Positions 25,263 through 33,023 of a DNA stretch of 64,000 bases are shown in pieces. Source of the DNA: RGIG9115 sp045128915. Lineage in GTDB: Bacteria; Bacillota; Clostridia; UBA1381. Every line of letters begins with the position of its first letter. Within the stretch, counting starts at the first letter, position 1. The stretch is taken from contig JBGVIT010000033.1 in the NCBI GenBank assembly GCA_045128915.1, positions 1 through 64,000 of the forward strand. The letters are read 5' to 3'. The translations under genes were made by a program, and so were the position numbers. The notes under the pieces were generated by a model. The model was not told the DNA's origin, did no database searches, and was given only the letters and a program-made list of their open reading frames with translations.

Positions 25263-25646
25263 ATGACAAACAATATTTTAACAACGAAACAAAAGGAACA
25301 ACTTGCAACAGATATTTTTAACTGGTTAAACGACCATGAAATGTGGGTTGATACTCAAATTTATTTTAACGGTAAATGTTGGAGTACAAACAGTAAAGAC
25401 GGTAAAGAATTTTGTTATAATGAAAGAAGGTATTTTGAATATGAGGCAGAGCCGAAAAATTATTTTGAATATGTAAGAGAGCCGAATATTTTAAGTATGA
25501 GTTTTGAAGGTGAATTATACGATGTTTTAAATGGCTATGCTTATGGCTGGGTAAAACAAGAAGAAGAATTTAGAAAGATTTTTGAAAAATACGGTGTGTA
25601 TTTTGAACTTGGCAACGCTTGGAATCTATCTTGTTATGACTATTAA
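25263..25646 (+). CDS. Unknown protein (127 aa)
   Basis: MTNNILTTKQKEQLATDIFNWLNDHEMWVDTQIYFNGKCW... Aromatic-rich and acidic, with many Tyr/Phe/Trp. The ATG at 25263 follows AAGGAGG 8 bases away. It resembles in style small anti-restriction-type proteins, but no signature is clear, so it stays unknown. Confidence 0.68.
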   Translation: MTNNILTTKQKEQLATDIFNWLNDHEMWVDTQIYFNGKCWSTNSKDGKEFCYNERRYFEYEAEPKNYFEYVREPNILSMSFEGELYDVLNGYAYGWVKQEEEFRKIFEKYGVYFELGNAWNLSCYDY

Positions 25647-25661
25647 TAGGAGTGATAAGCT

Positions 25662-25847
25662 ATGAAAACATTAACGGAAAAACAATTATTCAACCGATTA
25701 AACAAGTATTATAAAAAGCATTATGGGGAACTTGATACGGACGAATGGTATGTGAATCCAGCCGAAAATGTATGGAAATTTAAGCGAGACAATAAAACAA
25801 TTATTCTTGTATGTGATATGCAAACTGGAGAAGTAAAAGAGGAATGA
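25662..25847 (+). CDS. Unknown small protein (61 aa)
   Basis: MKTLTEKQLFNRLNKYYKKHYGELDTDEWYVNPAENVWKFKRDNK... A helix followed by a beta meander ending 'ILVCDMQTGEVKEE'. AATAGGAGTGATAAGC site. Last gene of the cassette, ending at the terminator stem. Confidence 0.68.
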   Translation: MKTLTEKQLFNRLNKYYKKHYGELDTDEWYVNPAENVWKFKRDNKTIILVCDMQTGEVKEE

Positions 25848-25877
25848 GAGGAGAAAATCCTCTCTTTTCTTTTTTTT
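25846..25877 (+). terminator. Terminator
   Basis: GAGAGGA-gaaaa-TCCTCTC then TTTTCTTTTTTT; it overlaps the stop codon. Confidence 0.9.
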
Positions 25878-25885
25878 GTTGGTAT

Positions 25886-26011
25886 ACCAAAAAAGAACGA
25901 TTTTTAAAAATGATATTTAATTGAGGAGCATGTACAAAAATATTTGATTTTTAAAAATAAAGATTAATTGTAGGTGCAGTACAGAAAAAATGAATATCTA
26001 AAAATAAAAAA
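25886..26011. repeat. Palindrome array 12 (3 units)
   Basis: Units at 25886, 25932 and 25980; last core GAATATCTAAAAAT. ACAAWTTGT-type motif TGAATAATTTGTAAAT at 26017-26032. Confidence 0.85.
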
Positions 26012-26056
26012 ATATATGAATAATTTGTAAATACTAAAAAACTTTCTTAAAACTAC

Positions 26057-26117
26057 TTGACAAGTATATTTATATATGCTATAATATAATCAAGAAAAGG
26101 ATAAATAAATCTTTTCT
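26057..26117 (+). promoter_or_regulatory. Promoter with 5' hairpin leader
   Basis: TTGACA-17-TATAAT (26057-26085); AGAAAAG (26093) pairs with CTTTTCT (26111). A long AACAACAAC linker follows. Confidence 0.9.
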
Positions 26118-26173
26118 AACAACAAATAAAGTTATAACAACAACAAAAAAACAAAACAAAAGGAGAGATTATC

Positions 26174-26803
26174 ATGAGAACAGCAACAGTAAATTATGAG
26201 GTATTTAAGTACAACGAATTAACAGACGAGGCAAAAGAAAAAGTTAGACAATGGTATTTAGACGGACAAGAAGCTGATATTTTTACCGATGATTGCAAGG
26301 AAGATTTATATAATCTTTTTGGAGACAATGATTTAGATGTACAATATTCTTTGGGATATTGTCAAGGCGATGGATTTAATATTTTTGGAAAGATTAACGC
26401 AGAAAACATTTTTAAATGCTTAGAAAATCATAATGGCGGTACGCAGTTAGCAAAATTTGAAAATGTGCTGACCGAAAAAGAGAAGAAAACAATTTTAAAT
26501 TATGCAACTGAATGTGGAAAAATTGAAATTCCTTCTAATAATCGCTATTGTTATTGTATTGCGAATCATATTGATATTGCAGATGATTGGGAGTATCAAC
26601 TGGAAAACTATTCAAGATATGCAAATATTAATAAAGAAGTTTTAGGAAAATTTGAAAAGCTTGTAAAAGATATTTTTGCAACACTTTGCAAGATTTACGA
26701 AGAATGGGGTTATAAATACTTTTATGAAATCGAGGAAGAGGATTTAGAAGAAATTTGCGAAGCTAACGGCTATGAATTTTTGGCAGATGGAAAAGTGTTT
26801 TAA
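26174..26803 (+). CDS. Conserved phage protein, unknown function (209 aa)
   Basis: MRTATVNYEVFKYNELTDEAKEKVRQWYLDGQ... with 'VQYSLGYCQGDGFNI'. I recall this family (a 'YxFxELTDEAKEKA' N-terminus and a SLGYCQGDG motif) as widespread in phages and sometimes labelled antitoxin-like without proof. Helix-rich, acidic, cytoplasmic. AAAGGAGA site; single-gene cassette with strong expression signals. Confidence 0.75.
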   Translation: MRTATVNYEVFKYNELTDEAKEKVRQWYLDGQEADIFTDDCKEDLYNLFGDNDLDVQYSLGYCQGDGFNIFGKINAENIFKCLENHNGGTQLAKFENVLTEKEKKTILNYATECGKIEIPSNNRYCYCIANHIDIADDWEYQLENYSRYANINKEVLGKFEKLVKDIFATLCKIYEEWGYKYFYEIEEEDLEEICEANGYEFLADGKVF

Positions 26804-26814
26804 ATAAAATAAAA

Positions 26815-26849
26815 TGAAGATTGGAGAAATTCAATCTTCATTTTATTTA
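26815..26849 (+). terminator. Terminator
   Basis: TGAAGATTG-gagaaatt-CAATCTTCA then TTTTATTTA. Confidence 0.88.
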
Positions 26850-26853
26850 TGTT

Positions 26854-26934
26854 TGCAATAAAAGGCGATTTTAAAAAATTAAATATTTTTGATAGCACAG
26901 AAAAGATTGATTTTTAAAAATATAATTAAATTGT
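26854..26934. repeat. Palindrome array 13 (2 units)
   Basis: Units at 26854 and 26896; the first core is shifted to GATTTTAAAAAAT. Confidence 0.8.
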
Positions 26935-26983
26935 TACATTAGTTTGTTAATAGAAAATTTACAAATAATTATATTAAAACTAC

Positions 26984-27012
26984 TTGACAACAATTAAATT
27001 ATGGTATATAAT
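26984..27012 (+). promoter_or_regulatory. Promoter
   Basis: TTGACA-17-TATAAT. Confidence 0.9.
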
Positions 27013-27061
27013 ATAAGTGAAGATAAGGAAGAATAAAATAATAATAAAGGGTGTGTTTGGA

Positions 27062-27271
27062 ATGAACGGAGTAAACGGACAATTCAAGCATTGGACTTTA
27101 GAGCAATGCGATAATCTTATTGCAGAGTACAAAGACGATACACAGTATTTCAATGAACAAATGACTTTTGACAAAATGTACAACATGTTACGATTGTATT
27201 ATGAATTTGGAGAAGCGGAAACAAAGGTTATTATGGCAAGTTTAATTAAAAACGGAGCAAAATTTAGATAA
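27062..27271 (+). CDS. Unknown helical protein (69 aa)
   Basis: MNGVNGQFKHWTLEQCDNLIAEYKDDTQYFNEQMTFDKMYNMLRL... Mostly helix. ATG chosen after AAAGGGTGTG; the frame extends upstream into the leader without a site. First of four genes. Confidence 0.65.
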   Translation: MNGVNGQFKHWTLEQCDNLIAEYKDDTQYFNEQMTFDKMYNMLRLYYEFGEAETKVIMASLIKNGAKFR

Positions 27272-27301
27272 CATACAATAAATTTAAGGAGTGAAATAAT
27301 C

Positions 27302-27487
27302 ATGACTATTGCAGAACTTATGGAGCTTTGTATTGAGCCGAGTCTATGTAAAGTGGTAATTTATAATGTTGATAAAGACGGAGAGATTTGGTCTGGTATG
27401 GGAGATGATATTCCAGATAAATACGGAGATTTGGAATTTGATTCTTTCGATGTGCCTATGGATGCTTGTATGACATTTAACATTTAA
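27302..27487 (+). CDS. Unknown acidic protein (61 aa)
   Basis: MTIAELMELCIEPSLCKVVIYNVDKDGEIWSGMGDDIPDKYG... Acidic alpha/beta mini-protein; the central 'KVVIYNVDKDGEIWSG' looks like two strands. AAGGAGTG site. Function unknown. Confidence 0.66.
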   Translation: MTIAELMELCIEPSLCKVVIYNVDKDGEIWSGMGDDIPDKYGDLEFDSFDVPMDACMTFNI

Positions 27488-27518
27488 GAAACATAAATAA
27501 TAAAGGGAGGTTTTTGAA

Positions 27519-27953
27519 ATGGCAGTTGATTGGGGATATTATGATAAGTTTGAAGGGGTAAATGATAAGTATTTACCTTACAAAGACGAAGGTGCTACAA
27601 AGGCTATGCAAATTACAACGGCAGTAAATAAACTGATTTACAAGTATTATAATGATGGTGATGTGTTTGATAATACACATTATTTAAAAGGTTGGGCAAA
27701 CGATTTAAGCAGTTATGCGAATTGGTTGTACTATCATACAGAAGCAAGAACAATTCTTGATAAAGTCACTCATTGCGTGACAAATGAAGATTATGAGGAT
27801 TTGTTAAAAGAGCTTGCAGACAAATTGTTAGACGAAGAATATTTAGCAGAACAAAACAAGATTAAAAAAGTTGAAACAATTTATAATTGTGTTGGAAAAT
27901 TTAAGTTTGTAGAGCATGACGAAGAAGATGAAGAAGATGAAGGCTATTATTAA
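27519..27953 (+). CDS. Conserved phage protein, unknown function (144 aa)
   Basis: MAVDWGYYDKFEGVNDKYLPYKDEGATKAMQITTAVNKLIYKYYNDGDVFDN... The 'DKYLPxxxEG.TKA.QI.TAVNKLIYKYYNDGDV.DN' block is one I recall as conserved in gut phages and integrative elements. The C-terminus is a run of Asp/Glu. GGGAGG site. Confidence 0.74.
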   Translation: MAVDWGYYDKFEGVNDKYLPYKDEGATKAMQITTAVNKLIYKYYNDGDVFDNTHYLKGWANDLSSYANWLYYHTEARTILDKVTHCVTNEDYEDLLKELADKLLDEEYLAEQNKIKKVETIYNCVGKFKFVEHDEEDEEDEGYY

Positions 27954-27968
27954 AAGGAGTGATAAATT

Positions 27969-28184
27969 ATGTATTATGAAATTAATGTAACACTAAACGG
28001 ACAACATTTCTTTGCAACGGACAAACGAAGTATAACAAATAAAATAGCATTGGAAGTTGTTTATAAGATATTAAAACAAAAATTCCCATTAGAAGAAGGG
28101 TATGATATTATGGTAAGTCAGTATGAAACTACTGGAAAATTTGTTGATATGAATTATTTGGAGCAAGAGAACAAAGAGGGTTGA
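27969..28184 (+). CDS. Conserved small protein (71 aa)
   Basis: MYYEINVTLNGQHFFATDKRSITNKIALEVVYKILKQKFPLEEGYDI... The 'YEINVxLNGxHxFATxxRS' start and 'FPxxEGY.I' middle look like a small ferredoxin-like alpha/beta fold. AAAGGAGTG site; the stop overlaps the terminator stem. Confidence 0.7.
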   Translation: MYYEINVTLNGQHFFATDKRSITNKIALEVVYKILKQKFPLEEGYDIMVSQYETTGKFVDMNYLEQENKEG

Positions 28185-28204
28185 GCGTTTCAACCTTCTT
28201 TTTT
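28176..28204 (+). terminator. Terminator
   Basis: GAGGGTTGA-gcgt-TTCAACCTTC then TTTTTT. Confidence 0.85.
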
Positions 28205-28212
28205 ATTTATAT

Positions 28213-28354
28213 AACTGTTTATCGTTTTTCAAAATTAAATATTATTGGCAACATTTCAAAGTGGAGTGACAAGAGATTATGATTTTTAAAAATCAAATAA
28301 TTTTGGCAAGGATAAACCAAAAAGCGTGATTTTTAAAAATGAATAAAAATTGGT
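28213..28354. repeat. Palindrome array 14 (3 units)
   Basis: Units at 28213 (degenerate), 28268 and 28316. Followed by an inverted ACAAWTTGT-type motif, TTGTTTACAATTTATTCA, at 28360-28377. Confidence 0.83.
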
Positions 28355-28409
28355 ATGAATTGTTTACAATTTATTCATAATTAAGTTACAGAAAATTCAT
28401 AAAACATAC

Positions 28410-28472
28410 TTGACAAATAGTTTTAAATATGGTATAATAAGGTATAAGATAAAAACAACAACATTTATCTTA
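28410..28472 (+). promoter_or_regulatory. Promoter with 9-bp 5' hairpin leader
   Basis: TTGACA-17-TATAAT (28410-28438). TAAGATAAA (28445) pairs perfectly with TTTATCTTA (28464), then AACAACAACAAAAAAAAG leads to AGAGGAG: a strong candidate small-RNA target. Confidence 0.9.
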
Positions 28473-28504
28473 ACAACAACAAAAAAAAGAAGAGGAGTAA
28501 AGAA

Positions 28505-28903
28505 GTGAAGTTTACTGAAATTCAAAACGAGGTTATTGAAAAATATCGTATAGATATATGCGATGGAACAAAGTGTAAGAATGATTGGAGAAGAACACAC
28601 GCACATGTTAAAGAAAGAAGGGTTTGCAAGTGGAAACAATCAAACAGTATTGCATCAACATTAACTTTATTTCACGAAATTGGGCATATTGAAACTACAA
28701 TTCCTTCTATGAGAAGATGTGAATCAGAATATTATGCTACAGTATGGGCAATTGAAAAAATGAGAGAGTACGGAATTTTAAACAAGGTATCAATTAAACA
28801 AAAGGAACTTTATCAAAATTATATTTATATGGAGCTTGATAGAGGAATCCGCAGAGGTGGTAAAGACTATCCTACAAAAAAAGCGTTGACTTTTGATTGG
28901 TGA
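28505..28903 (+). CDS. Small HExxH zinc metallopeptidase (132 aa)
   Basis: A gluzincin-type core: LFHEIGHIET with H57, E58 and H61, and a downstream acidic helix CESEYYATVWA (72-82; E75 a likely third ligand). This resembles ImmA/IrrE-like peptidases, which cleave phage or stress repressors, but it lacks any HTH and is short. GTG start after AGAGGAG. A substrate in this phage could be a repressor or a host regulator; inferred. Confidence 0.75.
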   Translation: MKFTEIQNEVIEKYRIDICDGTKCKNDWRRTHAHVKERRVCKWKQSNSIASTLTLFHEIGHIETTIPSMRRCESEYYATVWAIEKMREYGILNKVSIKQKELYQNYIYMELDRGIRRGGKDYPTKKALTFDW

Positions 28904-28914
28904 GAGGTTAAATT

Positions 28915-29184
28915 ATGGGATTAACATTTGCAGAGTTTTTGGCAATACCGATAGGTATGGACTTTAAAGAGTATGAAAAGTTGCTTAATGATAAAAGAAA
29001 GTTAGAAAAACAAATAACAAAGATAAGTAACGATATTTATAGCGAAGAGGATAGTTTGGAGATATTAGCAGACGAAAAAGGAAGCGAAAGATATAATCGA
29101 CATTTAGCAAATAAGCGGAAAGCAGAAATTAAAAGAGAAAAGGTGCAGAACAAATTAAAGTTGATTAAAGAGAGGTTGGGATAA
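28915..29184 (+). CDS. Coiled-coil protein (89 aa)
   Basis: MGLTFAEFLAIPIGMDFKEYEKLLNDKRKLEKQITKISND... Residues 20-89 are heptad-like and strongly charged. It follows the metallopeptidase by 11 bases and is probably cotranscribed. The GTTAAATT context is a weak ribosome site, so translational coupling is likely. Confidence 0.65.
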   Translation: MGLTFAEFLAIPIGMDFKEYEKLLNDKRKLEKQITKISNDIYSEEDSLEILADEKGSERYNRHLANKRKAEIKREKVQNKLKLIKERLG

Positions 29185-29203
29185 TTCCCAGCCTCTTTTA
29201 TTT
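29170..29203 (+). terminator. Terminator
   Basis: AGAGGTTGGG-ataatt-CCCAGCCTCT then TTTATTT; it overlaps the coding end. Confidence 0.88.
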
Positions 29204-29205
29204 AG

Positions 29206-29336
29206 AAAACAACAATTTATCATTTTTAAAAATCAATTATTTTTGGTAAGCATCACAGAAAAATTCAATTTTTAAAAATGATATGATTAATGGGTGGAGC
29301 AGACCAAAAATATTCAATATCTAAAAATTAAAAAAG
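29206..29336. repeat. Palindrome array 15 (3 units)
   Basis: Units at 29206, 29254 and 29302; last core CAATATCTAAAAAT. Confidence 0.85.
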
Positions 29337-29360
29337 TTGAAAGAAATTTTTGTAAACTAC

Positions 29361-29389
29361 TTGACAACACAGTAAATTTATGGTATAAT
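29361..29389 (+). promoter_or_regulatory. Promoter
   Basis: TTGACA-17-TATAAT; short leader AACAAAAAACGGAGG. Confidence 0.9.
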
Positions 29390-29424
29390 GTAGTCAAATA
29401 AAACAAAAAACGGAGGATTCAACA

Positions 29425-29805
29425 ATGACACTTTACGAATACTTAAAAATGAGAGAGAACGATTTTGACACATACGATACAGTATATGATGCGGTAGTTA
29501 CAGTATGTTACATTGACGAAGAGGAAGACGAATACGATAAGTTTTGTAACGGAATTATTAAAAAGGTAGATGTAATTCATATAAACGATGATTCTTCTAC
29601 AGTTAACTGGACGGAGATGATTGAGCGTAATATAGATAAATTTAAGGCATTTACAAAAGAGCATTGGAGAGCAGATTGTCAGTATGAAGACGATATAGAC
29701 GATTTTATATATGAATGGATAAACGAAATTCATGCTTATATGGCTGGATATGCTTCAATAGATTTTTATTCTATATTAAACGAACTTGTGAACAGTTTGG
29801 AATAA
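29425..29805 (+). CDS. Unknown acidic protein (126 aa)
   Basis: MTLYEYLKMRENDFDTYDTVYDAVVTVCYIDEEEDEYDKF... Highly acidic, helical at both ends with a beta core. CGGAGGATT site. No terminator follows; the next promoter starts 40 bases after the stop with an ACAAWTTGT-type motif (TGAATAATTTGTAAACAA, 29814-29831). Confidence 0.7.
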   Translation: MTLYEYLKMRENDFDTYDTVYDAVVTVCYIDEEEDEYDKFCNGIIKKVDVIHINDDSSTVNWTEMIERNIDKFKAFTKEHWRADCQYEDDIDDFIYEWINEIHAYMAGYASIDFYSILNELVNSLE

Positions 29806-29844
29806 AATAATTATGAATAATTTGTAAACAATTAAAAATACTAC

Positions 29845-29873
29845 TTGACAAATAGTTTATTGTGTGCTATAAT
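29845..29873 (+). promoter_or_regulatory. Promoter without palindrome array
   Basis: TTGACA-17-TATAAT preceded only by the TGAATAATTTGTAAACAA motif; no ATTTTTAAAAAT units here. Confidence 0.88.
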
Positions 29874-29939
29874 ATAAGTGTAAGGTAAGAACAAACAATT
29901 TTAATTAATAACAAATAAAGTTATAAGGGGGTAAATGTT

Positions 29940-30602
29940 ATGTGCAGATTGGCTATGTTAAATAATGAAGGAATAAAGTATATTGAAGGATGGTATGGTT
30001 TGGAAAATCTATTTAATTATCTTGAGAATCAGTTGGGCGGTCATGGTAACGGCATTTGCTTTATTTATAATGATGGAAGTTATTATATTAAGAAGGGCGT
30101 AAATCTCACTAACGCAGAAATTGCAGAAGAGGTTTTGATGAAAATAAAACATTTGAAGTGGATTATTTATCATACAAGACTTGCCAGCGTAGGCAGTATT
30201 AATGATAGAAATTGCCATCCGTTTGAAAATAATGGTAAGGTAATGGCTATGAATGGAACGGAAAGAAATTATATTGTAGTCAATAAAAATTTAACTGATA
30301 CGGAAAATATCTTGTTGTCAACAGACAATATCCTTGAAGGTACAAGAAAATATCATAGTGTGTTTTTGGGATATGAAAACGGAAAAGTTTTCGCAAATAA
30401 AAATTATGGTAGCTTGGAATATATGCCTTGCGGTAATGGTGGTAAGGTATTTGCAAGCCGTTTACCAGAAGAATATCATACAAGAGATTATATTTACGAA
30501 GCTCCAGAGCATTTTGTTGAGGGTGTAAAGATAAAGCATTTAGAGCCTATAAGACGGAAAAGATATTTTGATTATGGTGTTTATGGTTGCTATGCTTGGT
30601 AA
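29940..30602 (+). CDS. Class-II glutamine amidotransferase-like protein (220 aa)
   Basis: An Ntn-type GATase domain that normally hydrolyses glutamine to deliver ammonia. Cys2 directly after Met is the nucleophile (MCRLAM). GGHGNGI (33-39), YHTRLAS (77-83), NCHPF (91-95) and MNGT (104-107, oxyanion N-G) are all present. The synthetase half found in larger amidotransferases is missing, so it may act as a free glutaminase/amidohydrolase or partner the amidoligase at 16.5 kb. GGGGGTAAATG site; heads a cassette of about fifteen genes. Confidence 0.85.
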   Translation: MCRLAMLNNEGIKYIEGWYGLENLFNYLENQLGGHGNGICFIYNDGSYYIKKGVNLTNAEIAEEVLMKIKHLKWIIYHTRLASVGSINDRNCHPFENNGKVMAMNGTERNYIVVNKNLTDTENILLSTDNILEGTRKYHSVFLGYENGKVFANKNYGSLEYMPCGNGGKVFASRLPEEYHTRDYIYEAPEHFVEGVKIKHLEPIRRKRYFDYGVYGCYAW

Positions 30603-30624
30603 TTAAACGGAGGATTTTTGAAGA

Positions 30625-30825
30625 ATGAAAGTAATCGAATTGACAGACAGAGAACAAACAATTCTTATGTGCTTGATAGGTATGGAACGAATCAAAAAAG
30701 AGCAAGAGAATTGGAAACTGGACGGAAAAACAGAGAGACTCACAGACGAAGAGATTGAAAAGTATGACAGAAATTCCGCAGTGCTTAGGGAATTGTCAGT
30801 ATTGGATAATAAATTAAAAGACTAA
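30625..30825 (+). CDS. Unknown helical protein (66 aa)
   Basis: MKVIELTDREQTILMCLIGMERIKKEQENWKLDGKTERLTDEE... Two helices with a charged loop. CGGAGGATTTTT site. Second gene in the amidotransferase cassette. Confidence 0.66.
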   Translation: MKVIELTDREQTILMCLIGMERIKKEQENWKLDGKTERLTDEEIEKYDRNSAVLRELSVLDNKLKD

Positions 30826-30845
30826 TTTTATAGGAGGAATTAAAA

Positions 30846-31187
30846 ATGTTAGTAAATATTGATAATGATATGGCTTTGGAGATGTTACTTGATAGATTGG
30901 AGTATTGGACGGATGACCATACAACATATCGTCTATATGAAGCAATGTATGAAAATTATATTGATGGCGGTATATTTGATGGTGGAGACTTTAATGTGAT
31001 GTCAATCGTTGACAATGATTATGTGAACTGGTGTACAGTTATAAGCGAAGGTGATGAAGCATATGAGGATATTAAAAAGCTTTATGACGAACAAGGTTGT
31101 ACAGATATTTCTTGTGAACATGGATTGAATCACGGATATAGTTATATCGAAGCAGAATATGACGATTGTTTTCTTGTAAGAAGTTAA
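30846..31187 (+). CDS. Conserved phage protein, unknown (113 aa)
   Basis: MLVNIDNDMALEMLLDRLEYWTDDHTTYRLYEAMYENYIDGG... Acidic; helical first half, and 'DNDYVNWC ... EHGLNHGYSYIEAEYDD' in the second. I recall similar proteins in gut phages, without function. TAGGAGG site. Confidence 0.7.
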   Translation: MLVNIDNDMALEMLLDRLEYWTDDHTTYRLYEAMYENYIDGGIFDGGDFNVMSIVDNDYVNWCTVISEGDEAYEDIKKLYDEQGCTDISCEHGLNHGYSYIEAEYDDCFLVRS

Positions 31188-31228
31188 TATATAAGGTTAT
31201 AAAAGAATTATTTTAAGTGGAGGAAATC

Positions 31229-31510
31229 ATGAACTATAAGGATTTTGATTTTTGGAATAAGGAAAAACTTTGGAAGTTAAGAAGAGAGATTTGCTTGGGT
31301 AGTTTATATCTTCATCATTATGAAAATTCTTTTGGTATTCCAGAAAAAGTTTGTTGCGATTTTTTTGATAGCTTTGTTGAATGGTGCTGGATTATTGAAA
31401 GTGAAGAAGAAAATGGTTTGACAAAGATAGAAGATATATATAAGAAATACGATAACGCAGATGAACTTTGGGATTATTTCTATGGAATGGAATATCCTTT
31501 TGGAGAATAA
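31229..31510 (+). CDS. Conserved small phage protein (93 aa)
   Basis: MNYKDFDFWNKEKLWKLRREICLGSLYLHHYENSFGIPEKVCCDFFDSF... Trp/Phe-rich helices and a 'CCDFFDSFVEWCW' motif. The start at 31229 is set by GTGGAGG, 5 bases upstream. Function unknown. Confidence 0.7.
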   Translation: MNYKDFDFWNKEKLWKLRREICLGSLYLHHYENSFGIPEKVCCDFFDSFVEWCWIIESEEENGLTKIEDIYKKYDNADELWDYFYGMEYPFGE

Positions 31511-31524
31511 TAGGGGATTTTAAA

Positions 31525-31860
31525 ATGAAAAAGGCTGAATATTATTTAAATGTTAAATTGGCAGATGGTGTTAAGGAATATCCAAAGGTTTGTGGATATA
31601 TTGAAGATGTAATAGACAGTAAAGGTAATGCCTTGACAATAGGCTATGATAAACGAGAAGGGCAATGGCATGCAACGATAATAAGTACTGGTATGCATTG
31701 TAGCTTGGCTATATTAACAACGAGAAAAGATTGTATTAAAGAAACGCATGAGGATATAGACAGAAAGATGGCAATTCATAACAGATGTATCAATGATAAA
31801 AGATATTATAAAAAATATATTAAGCCTTTTAGAGATTTTGTAGATAGAGTAAGCGGTTGA
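31525..31860 (+). CDS. Unknown basic protein (111 aa)
   Basis: MKKAEYYLNVKLADGVKEYPKVCGYIEDVIDSKGNALTIGYDK... Beta-rich N-terminal half and helical, Lys-rich C-terminal half. AGGGGATTTT site. Two palindromic units follow its stop without a clear promoter. Confidence 0.66.
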   Translation: MKKAEYYLNVKLADGVKEYPKVCGYIEDVIDSKGNALTIGYDKREGQWHATIISTGMHCSLAILTTRKDCIKETHEDIDRKMAIHNRCINDKRYYKKYIKPFRDFVDRVSG

Positions 31861-31861
31861 C

Positions 31862-31936
31862 AAATAATCTTGATTTTTAAATATCGTAAAAAATTGGCAA
31901 CAAGAAATAATCATTTTTAAATATTCTAAAAAATTG
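31862..31936. repeat. Palindrome array 16 (2 units, inside an operon)
   Basis: Units at 31862 and 31901, core ATTTTTAAATAT with AAAAATTGG tails. A TTGACA starts at 31857, but no good -10 follows, so this pair may be a remnant of a lost promoter. Confidence 0.7.
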
Positions 31937-31955
31937 GTTTGAGGAGAATTAAACG

Positions 31956-32189
31956 ATGGATAGGAATTATTTTGAAGCGGTTGAAGTTTGTCCGTATTGC
32001 GACAAGGAAAATATATATCCTATGTGGGATGTAAATGTTAAAGGCTATGTAGCTATATGTAATCATTGCGGAAAAGAGATTTTCCTTTGTGATGAGTGTA
32101 TGCACGCAGAAGATAACGAAGGTATGAGTTGCGATTGGTGCAAAACAAATTGCGGTGGAAAATGTTTTAGAGGAACTACCAGAGATTAA
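31956..32189 (+). CDS. Zinc-ribbon protein (77 aa)
   Basis: Ten cysteines in pairs: CPYC, CNHC, CDEC, CDWC, then CGGKC, enough for two zinc sites. Reads MDRNYFEAVEVCPYCDKEN. Such mini zinc ribbons usually bind nucleic acid or partner proteins. GAGGAG site. Confidence 0.72.
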   Translation: MDRNYFEAVEVCPYCDKENIYPMWDVNVKGYVAICNHCGKEIFLCDECMHAEDNEGMSCDWCKTNCGGKCFRGTTRD

Positions 32190-32261
32190 ATTTGTACATA
32201 ATACACAAAAATCAAATGGGAAATTTGTAGAGTATTTTAGTAAGAATTTTCTAAAAACTAC

Positions 32262-32313
32262 TTGACAAACAAACATTATTGTGGTATAATATAGGTGTAA
32301 GAAAAAAGAACAC
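32262..32313 (+). promoter_or_regulatory. Promoter
   Basis: TTGACA-17-TATAAT (32262-32290); GTGT/ACAC can pair at 32295-32313. No palindrome units within 300 bases. Confidence 0.87.
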
Positions 32314-32326
32314 GGAGGATTCAGCA

Positions 32327-32509
32327 ATGCTTGAACCGAGAAAAAGAACGGCATTAGACGGAAAAACATGGTGGTGTGTATTTGATACAGATAGCATGAA
32401 GTGGAGTACATTGATTGTCTTTGGTAAGTATAAATTGAAAAGAGATTGTCAGTATGCTATTGACAGATACCTTGTTATAAAGGAAGAAATTTTAAATGGA
32501 GGATTTTAA
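32327..32509 (+). CDS. Unknown small basic protein (60 aa)
   Basis: MLEPRKRTALDGKTWWCVFDTDSMKWSTLIVFGKYKLKRDCQY... Beta hairpin with Trp pairs, then a helix. CGGAGGATTC site. Its last codons (NGGF) contain the ribosome site of the next gene, so the two are coupled. Confidence 0.68.
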   Translation: MLEPRKRTALDGKTWWCVFDTDSMKWSTLIVFGKYKLKRDCQYAIDRYLVIKEEILNGGF

Positions 32510-32510
32510 A

Positions 32511-32681
32511 ATGAAGGTAAGAGAGGTTGCAACAAACTTTTATAAGTGGTTGATTGATATGGAATATAGTAGTGAAGAAAATTTTAAAGAAGATATTGAC
32601 GAGATGATTGAGGATTTTACAGTAATGCAGAAGGAAGTGCCGAGAATGTTCAATCTTTTAAGGGATATAAGTGACAGATAA
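32511..32681 (+). CDS. Unknown helical protein (56 aa)
   Basis: MKVREVATNFYKWLIDMEYSSEENFKEDIDEMIEDFTVMQKE... Acidic two-helix protein. Starts one base after the previous stop codon; TGGAGG inside the upstream gene. Confidence 0.68.
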   Translation: MKVREVATNFYKWLIDMEYSSEENFKEDIDEMIEDFTVMQKEVPRMFNLLRDISDR

Positions 32682-32717
32682 AAATGTAATTTTATAGGTT
32701 GCATGGAGAATTTTAAT

Positions 32718-32999
32718 ATGACAAGAGAAGAGCAATTAAAAAGAGAATACGAAAGCAAATTGTCTGCGTTGAGAAAAGAGCAGAGCAATTGTAATCACGA
32801 ATGGGAGAAGGTTGAATATAATCCCGAAATCCAAAACATTCCTAAGTATGAGGATAGGTTTATAGGTAGTGATTATATGCCTGAATTGGTTGGATTTGAT
32901 AAAAAGAAAGTAGATAGATGGAGCAGAACTTGTAAGAAGTGTGGCAAGGTGGAATATACAAAAGAACAAGTTGCTACAAAGTATGAGCCGAAGTTTTAA
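32718..32999 (+). CDS. Zinc-binding phage protein (93 aa)
   Basis: MTREEQLKREYESKLSALRKEQSNCNHEWEKVEYNPEI... An N-terminal coiled coil, then a zinc site made of CNH and RTCKKCGKVEYT. I recall the 'CxHEW ... RWSRxCxxCGKxEYT' pattern in phage proteins of unknown role. The ATG at 32718 follows GGAG better than the ATG at 32703. Confidence 0.7.
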   Translation: MTREEQLKREYESKLSALRKEQSNCNHEWEKVEYNPEIQNIPKYEDRFIGSDYMPELVGFDKKKVDRWSRTCKKCGKVEYTKEQVATKYEPKF

Positions 33000-33023
33000 A
33001 GATAATTTTATGAGGTAACAAAT

